This document shows, piece after piece, positions 1 to 10,814 of a stretch of 64,000 nt of DNA (positions are counted from its first letter, which is position 1; each line of letters opens with the position of its first letter). Position numbers and translations under genes: made by a program. The notes beneath the pieces are model-generated. The model was given only the letters and a program-made list of their open reading frames with translations. It had not been told where the DNA came from and did no database searches. Source of the stretch: Blasia pusilla (lineage: Eukaryota; Marchantiophyta; Marchantiopsida; Blasiales); contig CM114272.1 of assembly GCA_050084515.1 (NCBI GenBank), positions 32,054,001 through 32,118,000 on the forward strand. The letters are read 5' to 3'.

Positions 1-390
1 ATGGGCGCCTTAGCTCATTACCTGTTCGATTCACAGGTGTAGTGATCGAGTAACGGCCAGGAGAGATGGCGACCTTAGCGGCATTTAGCAGTGCCATCAC
101 TTGGCCTAGTGATTCGATTGAGGGACATGTCCATGCAGAGGATACTCCCGTTCCTGACATTTCTATGAAGAGGAGTGTTATGGTAGCTACATCATTCCGT
201 GGAGGAGAGAGTGCCCGCTGTGGGGCTCGGCGAGGAGCTTCAACGATTGGCAGATGAGCACGTCACGGACCACGTGGAGCGAGGCGTTTGCACCAGAGCG
301 TGATGGGTCTGAGGAACCCGAGGTAGCAGGGAGTGCTACGATGACACCCTTGGATACCACACCCATTGTGTGGTGTACCCCGGAGGAGGG
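1..390 (+). pseudogene. protease end and protease-methyltransferase linker, copy A
   Basis: This is the short tail of the retropepsin region followed by a linker. Copies B (45,860-46,250) and C (15,290-15,760, minus) share the linker, with recognisable words such as EGHVHAEDTPVPD. The reading frame shifts several times between the window start and base 254. The linker resembles no domain I know. It separates the protease from the methyltransferase in all three copies, so it is a stable part of the element. Confidence 0.7.
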
Positions 391-1350
391 TATTCGAGTG
401 TTAGATCTCTTTGGAGGGATTAGCACCGGCTTAGCTGCTTTTAGCGAGCAAGAGTGCAATCTGGCCCGATACACGTATGTGGAGAGTGATGATGTTGCGG
501 CGCGTCTCACTACGACATGTGACGTAATTACGCCTCGTTTTCGACTTATTGTATCGTCCGCGATCTGAGTACCCTGAGTTCCCTACCGAGGATATTTTGT
601 TGTTGAGGCGCAGGACTTAGAGCGGTAGGGACCATTGATTTGGTAATTGCCGGTTGGCCATGTCGGGGCCAATCGAGTCTTTGGACGAGGCAACGGGTTG
701 GGTGACACTCGGTCCAGGTTGTTTTGGGAGATGTTGAGGATCTTACGGCAATTGCAGAGCACCGCCTCGTTCTCGGCCTACATTCGGAGAATGTGCCGAT
801 CTTAGAGACTCCAGTCACGGGTCGTGACGAGTGCTCATCAGTGCGTGCCTGATCGCCCGGAATGTTCTTGGATGCGGCGAGTGTAGGTTCTAGAGCCCAT
901 CGCCGCGCGTCTATGGTGGACCAACTTGGTGCCCCATGCGGTGTTATGGAGGGCGTATGCAAGAGTGGAGCGCCCCTCCCCTTTGTTAGTGGATTCCATT
1001 TTGGATCCAGTCGTCCGATCACAGAAGCGTGAGGCACGATGATCGACCCCCGACGTGGTCACGGGGTAGGCCAGGCGCGAGGCGCCTTGCCCACGTTGTG
1101 AGTTTTCCGCTTCCTATGCATACAAGGAGGCCGGTCCCGGCTTGGTTTGGGATGACCAGGTTCAGCGGTTTGGTGGAGCCCAACGCCGACGAGAGAGAGC
1201 GGCGATGGGATTTCCCAAAGGAGTGACGGTAGTACCATCAAGTGTCGAGGGCATCACGACGCCATGTCTTGGGTCGTGATGGACCTGAATCGCTTGACAT
1301 GGATCCTCGGCTTGGGAGTGGGCGAGCGGCGTCGTATGAGATCGCGATAG
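391..1350 (+). pseudogene. DNMT3-like C5-cytosine DNA methyltransferase, copy A (broken)
   Basis: This is a C5-cytosine methyltransferase domain, the class that transfers a methyl group from S-adenosylmethionine to cytosine. Motif I reads VLDLFGGISTGLAA at about 397-440. Motif IV reads VIAGWPCRGQS at about 642-676, keeping the catalytic Pro-Cys with Gln replaced by Arg. An ENVP word (motif VI) can be read in another frame near 788-805. AHRPR-like motif VIII and a MGFP-like stretch follow near 893-920 and 1,205-1,217. Several frameshifts and stops make it non-functional. The motif order I-IV-VI-VIII-X is that of DNMT3 and bacterial enzymes, not the permuted order of plant DRM. Copy B reads more cleanly and supports the assignment. 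Confidence 0.8.
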
Positions 1351-1657
1351 ATCACACCAGATTGCGTTGGTGAGCCCCATGCCTATCGAGACGGTGGAGG
1401 CAGTGGATGGGGGCAAGACCCGAGGAGATCAACGCACCAGGGGAGATCGGGAGAGACACCCTTGGACTTCCTGGGATGTTTTGCAGGTACGCAAGGAGTT
1501 GATAGCAACAGCATCGAGCGTGGTTTTGGGCACTGCACGTGGAGGAGATCAGAGTTTGCAGTTGGCTGTAGGAGAGCGGCCAAGTGTTGTTGTTCAAGAC
1601 GGGGTTGCACCATAACAACCACCGATACCCGCGCCGGAGAGTCCTACCGTAGTCACG

Positions 1658-3082
1658 ATGGAGACTTGGGAGCCAGATATGGGCCCTAAGTTGACAGGAG
1701 GAGAGCGGCGTCGAATACATCAGTTCCTCAGGAGTTATAGGAGCTGCTTTGCGTTTAGCATGGAGGATTTGGGTACGCTGAAGGGACCGGGGATCCGCAT
1801 TGAGTTGTCGAGTGATATGCCGATCTTCCGAAGATCCTACAAGTACGCTGATATGGAGAGGGATCTGATTCAGAGTAGGAGCCAGGACTTGGTCGGAGCA
1901 GGACTAGTGGAGATGTCGCATGGGGAGTATGCATCTGCCACTGTCATGCCCGCCAAGAAGGATGTGCATGGCAACTGGACGGATAGGCGGATGTGTGGGG
2001 ATTATCGACCTATCAATCGGCAGACGAAGTCTGATAGGTATGCCATGCCCACCCCTGCGGAGATCTTTGATGCGATTGGTCACGCAAAGGTCTTCAGTTC
2101 ATTGGATTTGCGAGCCGGATACCATCAGCTGCCTATCAGATTGGAGGACAGGCAGAAGACGACATTTTGGGGCATCAATCCTCACGGGAAGGATTATTTG
2201 TATCAGTGGCGGTTCTTACCATTTGGGTTAAAGAACGCCCCGGCTGAGTTTCAGAGGGTCATGGATAGGATCTTGGCTAGTCTGGATTTTGCTAGGTGTT
2301 ATATTGATGACATCGTAGTCTTTAGCGCCACGGTTGAGGAGCATGAGCAACATCTAGAGGAGGTGTTTCGACAATTGCAATTACATGGGCTGAAGCTACA
2401 TCCAGGAAAGTGCAAGTTCTTCTACGACCAGATTGAGTACTTGGGTCATACGATATACCCAAGGGGCCTTGGTGTTCAGCAAACAAAGGTAGAGGCTATC
2501 TCACGCATTCCACGCCCTACAGATGTGAGCCGTGTTCGCGCATTCATGGGATTAGCGAACTTCTATCGGCGATACGTCAAGGGATTCAGTTCGATTGCGA
2601 AGCCGCTAACCTTGCTGACCAAGGTGGATCACGAGTGGCACTGGGGGGATGAGCAAGAGCGAGCATTTCAGTTGCTCAAGGACAGGTTGACGTCCGCACC
2701 GATCTTGAGGAGACCGATCAGGGGGCGTCCTTTCCAGTTGCACACAAATTGGAGCATGTTGGGGTTTGGAGCAGTGCTCACCCAGCATGATGATGAGGGT
2801 AGAGAGTTTGTGGTGGCTTACGCTAGCCGCTTGAACAACGCTACAGAGGCGAAGTACAACTCATATGAGGGTGAGTGCTTGGCTGCGGTGTGGGCTGTCG
2901 CGCATTTCAGGTGTTACTTATTCGGCAACCCCTTTACCATCATCACTGATCATCAACCACTGAAGTGGTTGATGGAGTCTGACAAGCTTACAGGGAAGCT
3001 TGCGAGATGGGCTATGTTGTTGCAGGAGTATGATTTTCAGGTGGTACATAGACCTGGGACGCTGGTTGACTTCATTTCCTAG
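1658..3082 (+). CDS. Ty3/gypsy reverse transcriptase and RNase H, open frame
   Basis: This is an uninterrupted 474-codon part of the pol polyprotein, so the first ATG is probably not a natural start. RT shows CGDYRPINRQT, SSLDLRAGYHQ, FLPFGLKNAPAEFQRVMD and the catalytic YIDD at 2,300-2,311. The thumb and connection follow (KPLTLLTKVDHEWHW), then the RNase H-like domain with GAVLTQ, YASRLNN, YEGECLAAVWAV and TDHQPLKWLM. These place it in Ty3/gypsy. The first RNase H acid, normally Asp in a TDAS/TDWS-like word, reads Asn (HTNWS, codon 2,747-2,749). The frame ends at TAG just after HRPGTLVD, where the element is truncated. An intact frame beside a broken methyltransferase is unusual. Confidence 0.93.
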   Translation: METWEPDMGPKLTGGERRRIHQFLRSYRSCFAFSMEDLGTLKGPGIRIELSSDMPIFRRSYKYADMERDLIQSRSQDLVGAGLVEMSHGEYASATVMPAKKDVHGNWTDRRMCGDYRPINRQTKSDRYAMPTPAEIFDAIGHAKVFSSLDLRAGYHQLPIRLEDRQKTTFWGINPHGKDYLYQWRFLPFGLKNAPAEFQRVMDRILASLDFARCYIDDIVVFSATVEEHEQHLEEVFRQLQLHGLKLHPGKCKFFYDQIEYLGHTIYPRGLGVQQTKVEAISRIPRPTDVSRVRAFMGLANFYRRYVKGFSSIAKPLTLLTKVDHEWHWGDEQERAFQLLKDRLTSAPILRRPIRGRPFQLHTNWSMLGFGAVLTQHDDEGREFVVAYASRLNNATEAKYNSYEGECLAAVWAVAHFRCYLFGNPFTIITDHQPLKWLMESDKLTGKLARWAMLLQEYDFQVVHRPGTLVDFIS

Positions 3083-3090
3083 CTACAAGA

Positions 3091-3535
3091 TGAAAAATTC
3101 CACCTGTTGCCTTTTGTGGCTCTTCACTCCACGGTTATGCTGACCTCTAATATCAACTTAAAGACACAAAATGCTAATGGGTCTTTAGTGAAAGTCACTT
3201 AACTTGTTTATGAAAATAATGAGATAGTACAAATTCAAGATATGATTATGTCTAGGAGTAAGCTCCTTACCATATATAGGACCAAGTTTGCAACTTTGAA
3301 GTATGATCCGGACAACAAGTATATTAAGAAGGCTTTTCCTCTTATTCTTGGGTATCATATAATTGCTCACAAAAGTCAAGGTTCAACTATAAGTGGATGT
3401 TGTCTTCTTGCAATAAGGTCAATTTTTGCATTAGGACTTACCTATGTTATGCTACCTTGGATTAAGAGTAGGAACCAAGTCAAAATCTTTAGCAATCTTC
3501 AATCTCAAGATTTTAAGGTTTTTACATATCTTTGA
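3091..3535 (+). pseudogene. PIF1-like helicase C-terminal remnant
   Basis: One frame reads through PIF1/Helitron-type helicase words. ALHSTVMLTSNIN and NGSLVKV lie near 3,121-3,200, then FPLILGYHIIAHKSQGSTIS near 3,340-3,400, and TYVMLPWIKSRNQVKIF near 3,440-3,490. HKSQGST and the V-LSR-SR pattern correspond to the last helicase motifs of the PIF1 family. An in-frame stop interrupts the upstream part. The N-terminal Walker motifs are absent, and no Helitron terminus was recognised. It could be a Helitron fragment or a host PIF1 pseudogene. Confidence 0.6.
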
Positions 3536-3539
3536 CAAT

Positions 3540-6500
3540 GCTCCAATATATTTACTTTGTTTCTACACAAGTCTTCATGGCTTCTCCCACAAATTCATGA
3601 AGGACACATTCAACTAGATCAACAATTGAATCAAACTCACCATGGACTCCAACAACCTCAAATTGGAAGAGAAGTATATGTCAATCAGCATGATGGAAAT
3701 CCAAACACTACAAACGCAATGCTTCATTCTACATTAGTCCATCAACAAATCCTGCCGCCATCTAAGGTTTATTATTTATGTTATCTTTCCTTTACTTCAA
3801 ACCTTGCTTTCTCTCAATTTCCAGCTAACCTCCTCTAATCACGTCCCTGTAAATTATCTAGACTTTGCAAATATGATCTTGAGCGACATAAACACACATC
3901 AAGAGGACGTTAGGCCAAGATACTCAACTAAACTATCGAGATAACCTTCGAGTGATTCCAACTTTCTCGGGGCATGGTATCACTAGACGCCATATCCAAA
4001 CCTTCATTACACAGGATGAAGCATGGGATTCTAATTTTTGTAGGCTCCACAAAGATGGACCTATTTCACATACATTTCACTCTTTTTGTTGCCTAGAAAT
4101 TGAGCTATCTTCTTCGCTGAATACACTCAACTTCTATGCTTCTAAGCTTATATTAACAATGTTGGTATTTTTTTCAAGTATACAGAAAGAATCTTTGAGG
4201 TTTCAAAATGTGGATTTCAAAGAGGCATCCCTAACCAAGAAGGATGCAACCTGCCTATTCAATCCGATCTCAGGAGGCATATGCCTAGATCAACCGCGCA
4301 TACGGAGGCATGAGATGCATTTTCCTGGTAGTATGCTGCTAGACCTAAGCTTTGTTAAGGCAAGCCACTTGCTTGAACCCATGAAGGCAACATGGAAGAT
4401 GGCCAATTTCATGGATTTGTACCCCTTTTAATAGATTTAGATAATTTCCATCATTTCCTATTGTTTCTTGAGTTTGATGATGAGATTATTATATCCTTAA
4501 CACTTGGAATCGATAATTCACATACCACAACATCTGACATCCCAAATTTGTTTACAAGTCAAGTTAAGAATAAGACATTCCCTACACTAGTAAGTGACTC
4601 TTATGATCTTGCTCTTGTTGTTGCATCACCCAATTGCAACAAACACAAATGTGCCTAATCTCTCTCATGTCTAGGTATTTATTCACCAATTGTCTCACAC
4701 TTAGCTCTACTTTCTATGCTTTCATTGAATCTAGGATGTCCCAAACATTTTTTGTGTGATTTATCTTGTAATTTTTTCTATCTCTTTTGTATAGGCTAGC
4801 AATGTTGCTCATGATCAGCTCTCTACTTCACAATAGCTATATATATGGAAACATACTTCTTTTCGATTTAGTTTGCTTTCTCTTTTTGCTTACAACTCAA
4901 GCCATGTTTCAGCAGTTCCAAAAAATATTTCATCATGTTCATTTTTTAGCATATTGTTTTAATTCTAAGGCCTATACTAGATTCTTTTTTAGCATATGGA
5001 TCCACATTCTGTTTGGATTGGCTTTTAATACTTGCTAATTTGGAATTTCACTACTCTAATATGTGCTACTTTCTCATATGAGAGTTTTTGTATTATTTGC
5101 TAGAAATCTAAAATTTCTAATTGCTCTTTCCCAATTTTCTACATATTCAACTATCCAGTGGGCACCTACAAAATCCTGTGTATTGGCACTTTCCACAAAT
5201 ATAGTTTTGCATGCATTCTTGTTTCAAGTTAATTATGATTCAATCTATTGAAGATATGCTTCTTCATTTTTTAACATTCACTTCTCCGTTATAACTAACT
5301 GAGATATTTCTTTATGTATTTTTCAGAGATAAAATTTACGTACACGCCGACTAGCACGACGTAGTCCATTTCATCAAGCTGAATCAAGCACATCTCATAG
5401 CCGTTGCCCTCCACACATCAATGTAGATGTGCAATTGCAAGGCATCTATGACTCATCAAGAATCGTGTCAGAATTGTACACGCAGATCACTCTTGCTCTA
5501 GCTGATGCTCAAGAGCAGATTTCAAACTTATCTACTCAAGTAGACTCTCTCACCAGTACGCTAGATGGAGCATTACATGATAATGAGCATAATGTTGTTG
5601 AGATAGATGCATTTAAAAAGCAACTTGAGGATTCCCATACACAACTGTCTAATGTTGCAAAAGATGATGAGCCTCTACTTCAATTCAGTTCGGAGCTACC
5701 ATTATAACTACAAATACTTCAATCAATGTTATGTGACTATAGAGGTTAGCCTATTGTATTATGAGCTTTGTAGACTTTCAGCTTGCAGAGAAGCACTTCT
5801 TGACCCTTATGGCATATACATATGCTATGTCCCCTTTCATTGCAAAATTTTCCTCATATTCTCACTGATTCACATGCTGAAATTGTTGTTGGAACTTTCC
5901 AATCACTTGTGTACACATCTCATGAACTTTTGTATCATTGCTGCAATCTCTACTTCATGCTTATTGCTTTGATTTTTACATGGCACATTGCACTCTGACT
6001 ACTATAGCTCACTTTACAAACCCACCACACCACCCTCACCTTTATTGCTTGATATGAATTCAGTTTGCTATTCCGGCTACTTTAAAAACTCATAAATTCT
6101 TCATCTTGCTCTGCTTTCCTCTTTCTCACATATTACAATTTTCATACTTTGTCTCACTCTTCTAATGCTATGAACCACTCTCACTTTTATTTCTTCATCT
6201 CACATCACTTTGGTATTTTTGCCATTTTCAAAGCTCATTCGGTTTTTTTCATCTCATAGTGCTTACCATAGCACTTTAACCACCACAATACAACTCGGAA
6301 ACTCTTACAATTCTTCAAATTCAGTACAAGTAAAATTCACACTTTCGTTAATGACTTCTTACATGCATAAAGTGTTAATGGCTTCAACCATGGCTCAAGG
6401 CTAACGACTTATTCCAACATGTCACTTTATATGCCAATTTGCAAACCTCATAAGACTCTAAAATTCCACCTCCATAATTCCCCAGCTATAATGATACTTC

Positions 6501-6640
6501 CAGGCCCTACATGTTACTAACTACACCTACAACACAACTCTAAAATGCCACATCCAAATATTCCACACATGCCCACTCCGACTTCTAAAACTTATTACAT
6601 TACCCATACATGAATCTTTGTTATATTTTATTATATTCCA
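3540..6640. other. AT-rich stretch with no recognised gene
   Basis: Several plus-strand frames of 60-160 codons occur (for example 3,952-4,431), but none matches a family I recognise and codon use looks random. The stretch may be the continuation of the Helitron-like or other decayed element beginning near 3,090. I see no clear terminal repeats. Confidence 0.5.
5429..5707 (+). CDS. hypothetical short coiled-coil frame
   Basis: This 92-codon frame has heptad-like spacing of hydrophobic residues (QEQISNLSTQVDSLTSTL, then VEIDAFKKQLEDS), so it could form a coiled coil. It resembles coiled-coil tails seen in transposon-borne plant ORFs, but I do not recognise a family. No splice or promoter evidence was found. 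It may be an exon remnant inside the decayed element at 3.1-6.6 kb. Confidence 0.25.
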   Translation: MQLQGIYDSSRIVSELYTQITLALADAQEQISNLSTQVDSLTSTLDGALHDNEHNVVEIDAFKKQLEDSHTQLSNVAKDDEPLLQFSSELPL

Positions 6641-7240
6641 AAACATTAATCAAACTAGTTAAGAGCTCGTCCCCATGGAGTCGCGGCGGCAGGTTCCTCT
6701 TGGCCTCGGCCGACGGTCTTACTAGTTTTTAGGTAGGGTCACGAACGGTTTCCGATGCTTGAATATGAAGGAGTTTAGAAAACAACCGTCTATAGTCCTT
6801 TAATTTCCCTAGGATCCTCCTTAACGTTTCTGCGCCGTAAATTTCACGACACGTAGGTACCAACGAACGACCCACCTATGGTCCATGAAATTATACCCAT
6901 CGATTTAACATGGGAAGGATCTCACGAACATGGAATTGTTCCATGGGGACTTGCTCTAAGCCGGATACTTGTTCACTAGTATATTGTCTACGCGATACGC
7001 ACATGAAAAAGTAGTACTTTTAATTTCTCTTGTGTGCATTATTAAAAGAGGACAGGGTTTGGAGAACCCCTCTGCTGGTGTCGACAGGGAGGCTTTTTTA
7101 AGCCCTCCCGTGTTGACACGTGTACAAGAATAAGCGATAACTTTTTTTTACACCTAAAGAAGAAAGGTTCTCCAAATATAGATAGGGACCTGCTCTAGTT
7201 CTCTTACTTTTAAAACCGGAGAAGGCGAAAACTGAATGGA
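6641..7240. repeat. unclassified element with imperfect palindrome at 7,079-7,120
   Basis: The region contains GTCGACAGGGAGGCTT, a short T/A loop, and AAGCCCTCCCGTGTTGAC, forming an imperfect 40-bp hairpin. It is preceded by TTAAAAGAGGACAGGGTTTG. A related word (TTAAAAGAGGACATGGTTTG, followed by GTCGACAC) recurs at 34,064-34,130. This suggests a dispersed non-autonomous element, but no terminal repeats or target duplications were identified. Confidence 0.35.
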
Positions 7241-7248
7241 AGGCCTTA

Positions 7249-7272
7249 GCGGTGACCGGTGACCGGTCACGT
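7249..7272. promoter_or_regulatory. GTGACCGGTCAC palindrome cluster upstream of the WSS1-like gene
   Basis: A perfect 12-bp palindrome, GTGACCGGTCAC, overlaps a further GGTGACC copy, and a related GGTTCACCG follows. It lies about 0.9 kb upstream of the protease start codon in a GC-richer patch that may be the promoter or 5' UTR. A regulatory role is inferred from symmetry and position only. Confidence 0.3.
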
Positions 7273-8184
7273 TTGATTTGGCCGGTTCACCGTTCTCGAG
7301 CCCGAGCCCGAGCGATGCAGGAGCAGAGGAGTCGCGCTCATGTAGGTAGCAGTGTGGGCGCCATCTCAGTCGCCTTCCCTAGAAGCTTCCGAGCTTCGTT
7401 CCAAATGTCCTTCCATTCCACGCCTTCGATCGAAAGTGGCATGTCCGCAGCATTCTTCGGCGCGAAGCAACCAGTTTTTCACGCGAGGTATTAAGGGCTG
7501 AAATTGATCTCTCGCTCGCACGCACGTAAAGATTGGAGTGATAAGCGGGGGTTTGCAGACGCGATTTGGCGCATTTTCATATTCGCGGTGCCCTTAACTG
7601 GTGGAGGTTGAGAGGCTGAGAAGCTGGAATTGGAAGATTTATGTTCCTCAGCTGTCGCGCTGGTAGCTTAAATGGTAGCATTGTGACTTTAGATGGGAAA
7701 ATACAGTCGCTCAGAGCTGCGTGTTGTCAGCTTCTGTCCAAGCTCGTGAATCCTTGAAATTGGGGATTTGCCTGTACCACGTAGTCTCTGAAGTTTTCTT
7801 TTTTATTTTGTTTTGTTTCTGGAAGTAGCACAGATTTGGAAATTCTGTGTCTTTGGGGTGATGTTGGCCATTTAAGTGGACTGGCATTTGAATTTATTTT
7901 GTAGGCGGGAACCTCTTTGTTCTACACATTCCATCTTGTCGATATTTTGAAGAGTAGAGTGTCCGCGGGAATTAGAGCTCTGGAGGATGAGAGGTTTGTT
8001 GGAAAAGTTTGGATCAAGATGCAGAGTATAAGTGCGAAGTCGAGAAACTTCAGGTTGAACTAGAGTATCAGAGGGAAAATTGAATCAGAGTGTTAGATGT
8101 GATTGTCAGATTTTGACGAGGAGGGCATTACTGAGGAGGGATTAGGAAAAATACAGCTGTTGGCGATCAGTTGAAGCGTCCGCC
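7273..8184 (+). promoter_or_regulatory. 5' flank and probable 5' UTR of the WSS1-like gene
   Basis: This 0.9-kb stretch has higher GC than the surrounding transposon DNA and no convincing coding frame. It likely carries the promoter, transcription start and 5' UTR, possibly with an untranslated exon. No TATA box could be assigned with confidence. Confidence 0.4.
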
Positions 8185-10814
8185 ATGCCGGTGGCCTCGA
8201 TTGGAGGGGGAGATTTGAGTAAAGTATGGGAGATCAAGACACTCGGTCTGGCGAAGGACGCAGAAGCACGAAAGTTGCTAGAAGATGTCGCTGCGCAGGT
8301 CCAACCTATTATGCGCAAACGCAAGTGGAAAGTACCACTGCTATCCGAATTCTGGTACGTTACCCTGCTTATTCTTAGTAACCAAAAGTGGCTTAGCGGT
8401 GCTCGGAGCAATGGCAAGCGTATGTCTTTGGTTGTGGCAGTGCGAGGGCTGGGGCTACGAGCTCAATGCGTCCATTTAAACTGTAGTTGTTGGCGATCAT
8501 TGATAAGTATAATGTACAGGAGAACGTTCACTCTGGATTTCCGGAGTTCAAGTAGTAGGTTATCTTAACTAGATTTGAAAGGGGGGTAATTGTGTCTATT
8601 ACTATACTGAAGTCTGTAGGCTGAACGAGTGGAGATATTTATGTATTCTTAGGTTTGTCATTCCAATTCCAAGACTGTCCACTGTTTTACTGAAGTTTGT
8701 AGGATGAAAGGAGGTATATATTTATTCTTATGTTCGATGGTGCAAATACCAACACTGTCCATAAATGTAAGTCGTGTTAATAATGACCCCTAGGGGCCAC
8801 TTCATCTATGCCTTTGACCCATTCACTGTGCACACAGCCCAAGCAATCCTTCGCTGCTGGGACTGAATATAGATGGTGGGCGGGAAATTCGCATCCGACT
8901 TCGAAGGCAGCGAAATGATTCGCAACTTTTTGGATATGAAGAAACTTTAGGCACAATGCTACACGAACTATGTCATATTCAGTGCGGTCCTCACGATTCT
9001 GCATTCTATAAGCTTTTGGATGAATTGACCAAGGTACTTTCTTCTAAACAGATCCTGCGCACATTGAGTTCCAATCTGCCGGAGGCCATGCAGAGCTGGC
9101 TGTAAGAAAAATAAATTATCTTCTGAGCCACAAGATAAGCCTAGAATCCAAAACTGCCTCTGCTTTCCCTGTCATACTAATGCAATCTTAGATAGACGTT
9201 TTTGATATCGTTGCTATCGTGATTGGTCTTCACTGTGCATACATGCCTCAGGAAACCTTCTTTGGTTTCATGCTCTATCCTCAAATTCGGAGCCCTAAGA
9301 ATTTCTCTGCTGCAGGAATGTGAGGAGCTGATGTTGAAAGGTATCAAGGGAACTGGTCAAGGTTTTGATGCCCAGGGCCAAAGGCTGGGAGGAGTAACAC
9401 ACAACCCTTCACCAAGTGATCTTCGTAAAGTTGCTCTTGCTGCTGCTGAGAAAAGGGCCCGTACCGGTTTCTTGATGCCTGGAGGTCCACAGCGACTGGG
9501 AGGCGATAGTGAAATCATGAAGGCCTTAAGTCCAATTCAAGCCGCTGCCATGGCAGCTGAGAGACGTTCGAGAGATGACCTGTGGTGTGCTGCTCCTGTT
9601 ACATCTAGCAAGGATGGGATGAACAAGGCCCGGGAGAGGGAAGAGTCCAGTCCTTCTCAACCTGATCATGTCAGAGACTCAAGTAATGCTGCAGCCGGTA
9701 AAGAGAATCAAGTTTTGAAGGAAAACTCCTGGCATGTGGATGGGACGGATGTACTGAAGAAAGGTGCAAAAGAAGTAGAACGAAGCAAGATGCATGCAGC
9801 AGCAAAGAGAAGAGCTGGGGCTTCCATGGAGTATAATGATCCATGGAAAGAGGGACAAAGGAGGACTGGAGATAGTACATCTAGTGGTGAAGGTACTAGG
9901 AGTAATCCTGTGCGAATAGTTGATAGTTATGAAAACATGAGTCAGGAGGAGATGAGGTCAAGCTGGGAGTGCCACATCTGCACTTTGTTGAATCCGGTAA
10001 CTTCACCATCTGGCTATGACTTCATTATCCTCAACGCCCTCAGTAATTACTGTTCAATTTCCAGTTGAGTGACACTAGATCCAAGAAGGAGAGTTATTGG
10101 TCCTTTTGTCAAAACTGTTCATATGTATAGCTCAACGTGACTTAGAAACACATGTTCTTTGGACCATAGTTTTATGGAAGACCTAGTTGCTAGACTGTCT
10201 AAACTCTGGCCACATGAGTCTGGTCTACCTAAGGATACTGCATATTTGGTATACCTTGTTTCATTCATTGTTATAGTATCTGCTGATGTTCTAGTGTCAA
10301 GTAATCATTACCAACCTATAGACAGGTGCTGTTTCTGCAATTGGGAGGATGGTCCAGTCAATTTTCTTGTTTACTTCTCTGTTCAGGTCGAAATGTGTAG
10401 AGAGGGAAGATCATGCTTGCCAAGAAAGAGTGTTTGGCATTCCAAACAGTGACGAAGGTTATTGTTCCATCTTTGTTGACTGGAGGGAAGATATCAAAGG
10501 TTTGTGTCCTGAGTACAATAGTGACTGGAATGGATAGTGTTTGGATGCCACTATTTGATCTGGCGATATGTGGCCGAAATTCTAACTTCCTCTATTTTGG
10601 CCACTTGTTTTTATCTTTTCAGGCACTCGCATTGTCATGTGGGGTATGTGCTACACCCAGAAGACAGATGGTGTCAAACAAAGTGGGTGGCTGGACCTGT
10701 AAGTTCTGCACGCTTCAAAATAAAGAGCTGTCCACAAATTGTGCAGCTTGTGACCAATGGAGATACTCATATGGTGCCCCTTCATCTAGTAGAGCTCCCA
10801 ATGTAGGCACCTGA
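8185..10814 (+). CDS. WSS1: WSS1-like WLM-domain metalloprotease with two RanBP2 zinc fingers
   Basis: The family is a DNA-dependent protease that cuts proteins crosslinked to DNA in the nucleus. Hand model: exons 8,185-8,354, 8,838-9,033, 9,316-9,996 and 10,623-10,814, joined through GT/AG sites in phase, giving 412 aa. The WLM fold starts near residue 10 (WEIKTLGLAKDAEARKLLED). It carries the zinc-binding active site HELCH at 99-103 with a third ligand in GPHD (His109). Residues 123-330 form a charged, probably disordered middle. Two RanBP2 fingers end the protein: W339, C341, C344, C355, C358 and W373, C375, C378, C389, C392. The first finger is split by intron 3, and its C-x10-C spacing confirms that junction. 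The start is the first ATG in frame with the domain. RanBP2 fingers often bind ubiquitin or RNA. Confidence 0.92.

Larger units (their letters stand above)
1..3082 (+). mobile_element. Ty3/gypsy DNMT-bearing retrotransposon, copy A (truncated both ends)
   Basis: This is a partial LTR retrotransposon. It begins inside the protease C-terminus at the window edge and runs through a linker, a methyltransferase-like region, reverse transcriptase and RNase H. The first bases match copy B at about 45,866 onward (ALAHYLFDSH in both), which fixes the position within the element. The copy stops abruptly after the RNase H segment VVHRPGTLVD at about 3,080. Copy B continues there through a connection domain into integrase, so integrase, PHD-like finger and 3' LTR are missing here. 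The sequence after the break is AT-rich and unrelated. The methyltransferase is broken by frameshifts, but the RT frame is open. Confidence 0.9.

Noticed and set aside
1-3082. Bacterial restriction-modification methyltransferase from contamination or gene transfer
   Set aside because: The methyltransferase lies in line with Ty3/gypsy protease and RT in several copies, and its late motifs are DNMT3-like.
10159-10537. Plus-strand frames inside the WSS1-like gene (97 and 62 codons)
   Set aside because: They lie in intron 3. Joining exon 3 to exon 4 instead gives a perfect RanBP2 finger spacing.
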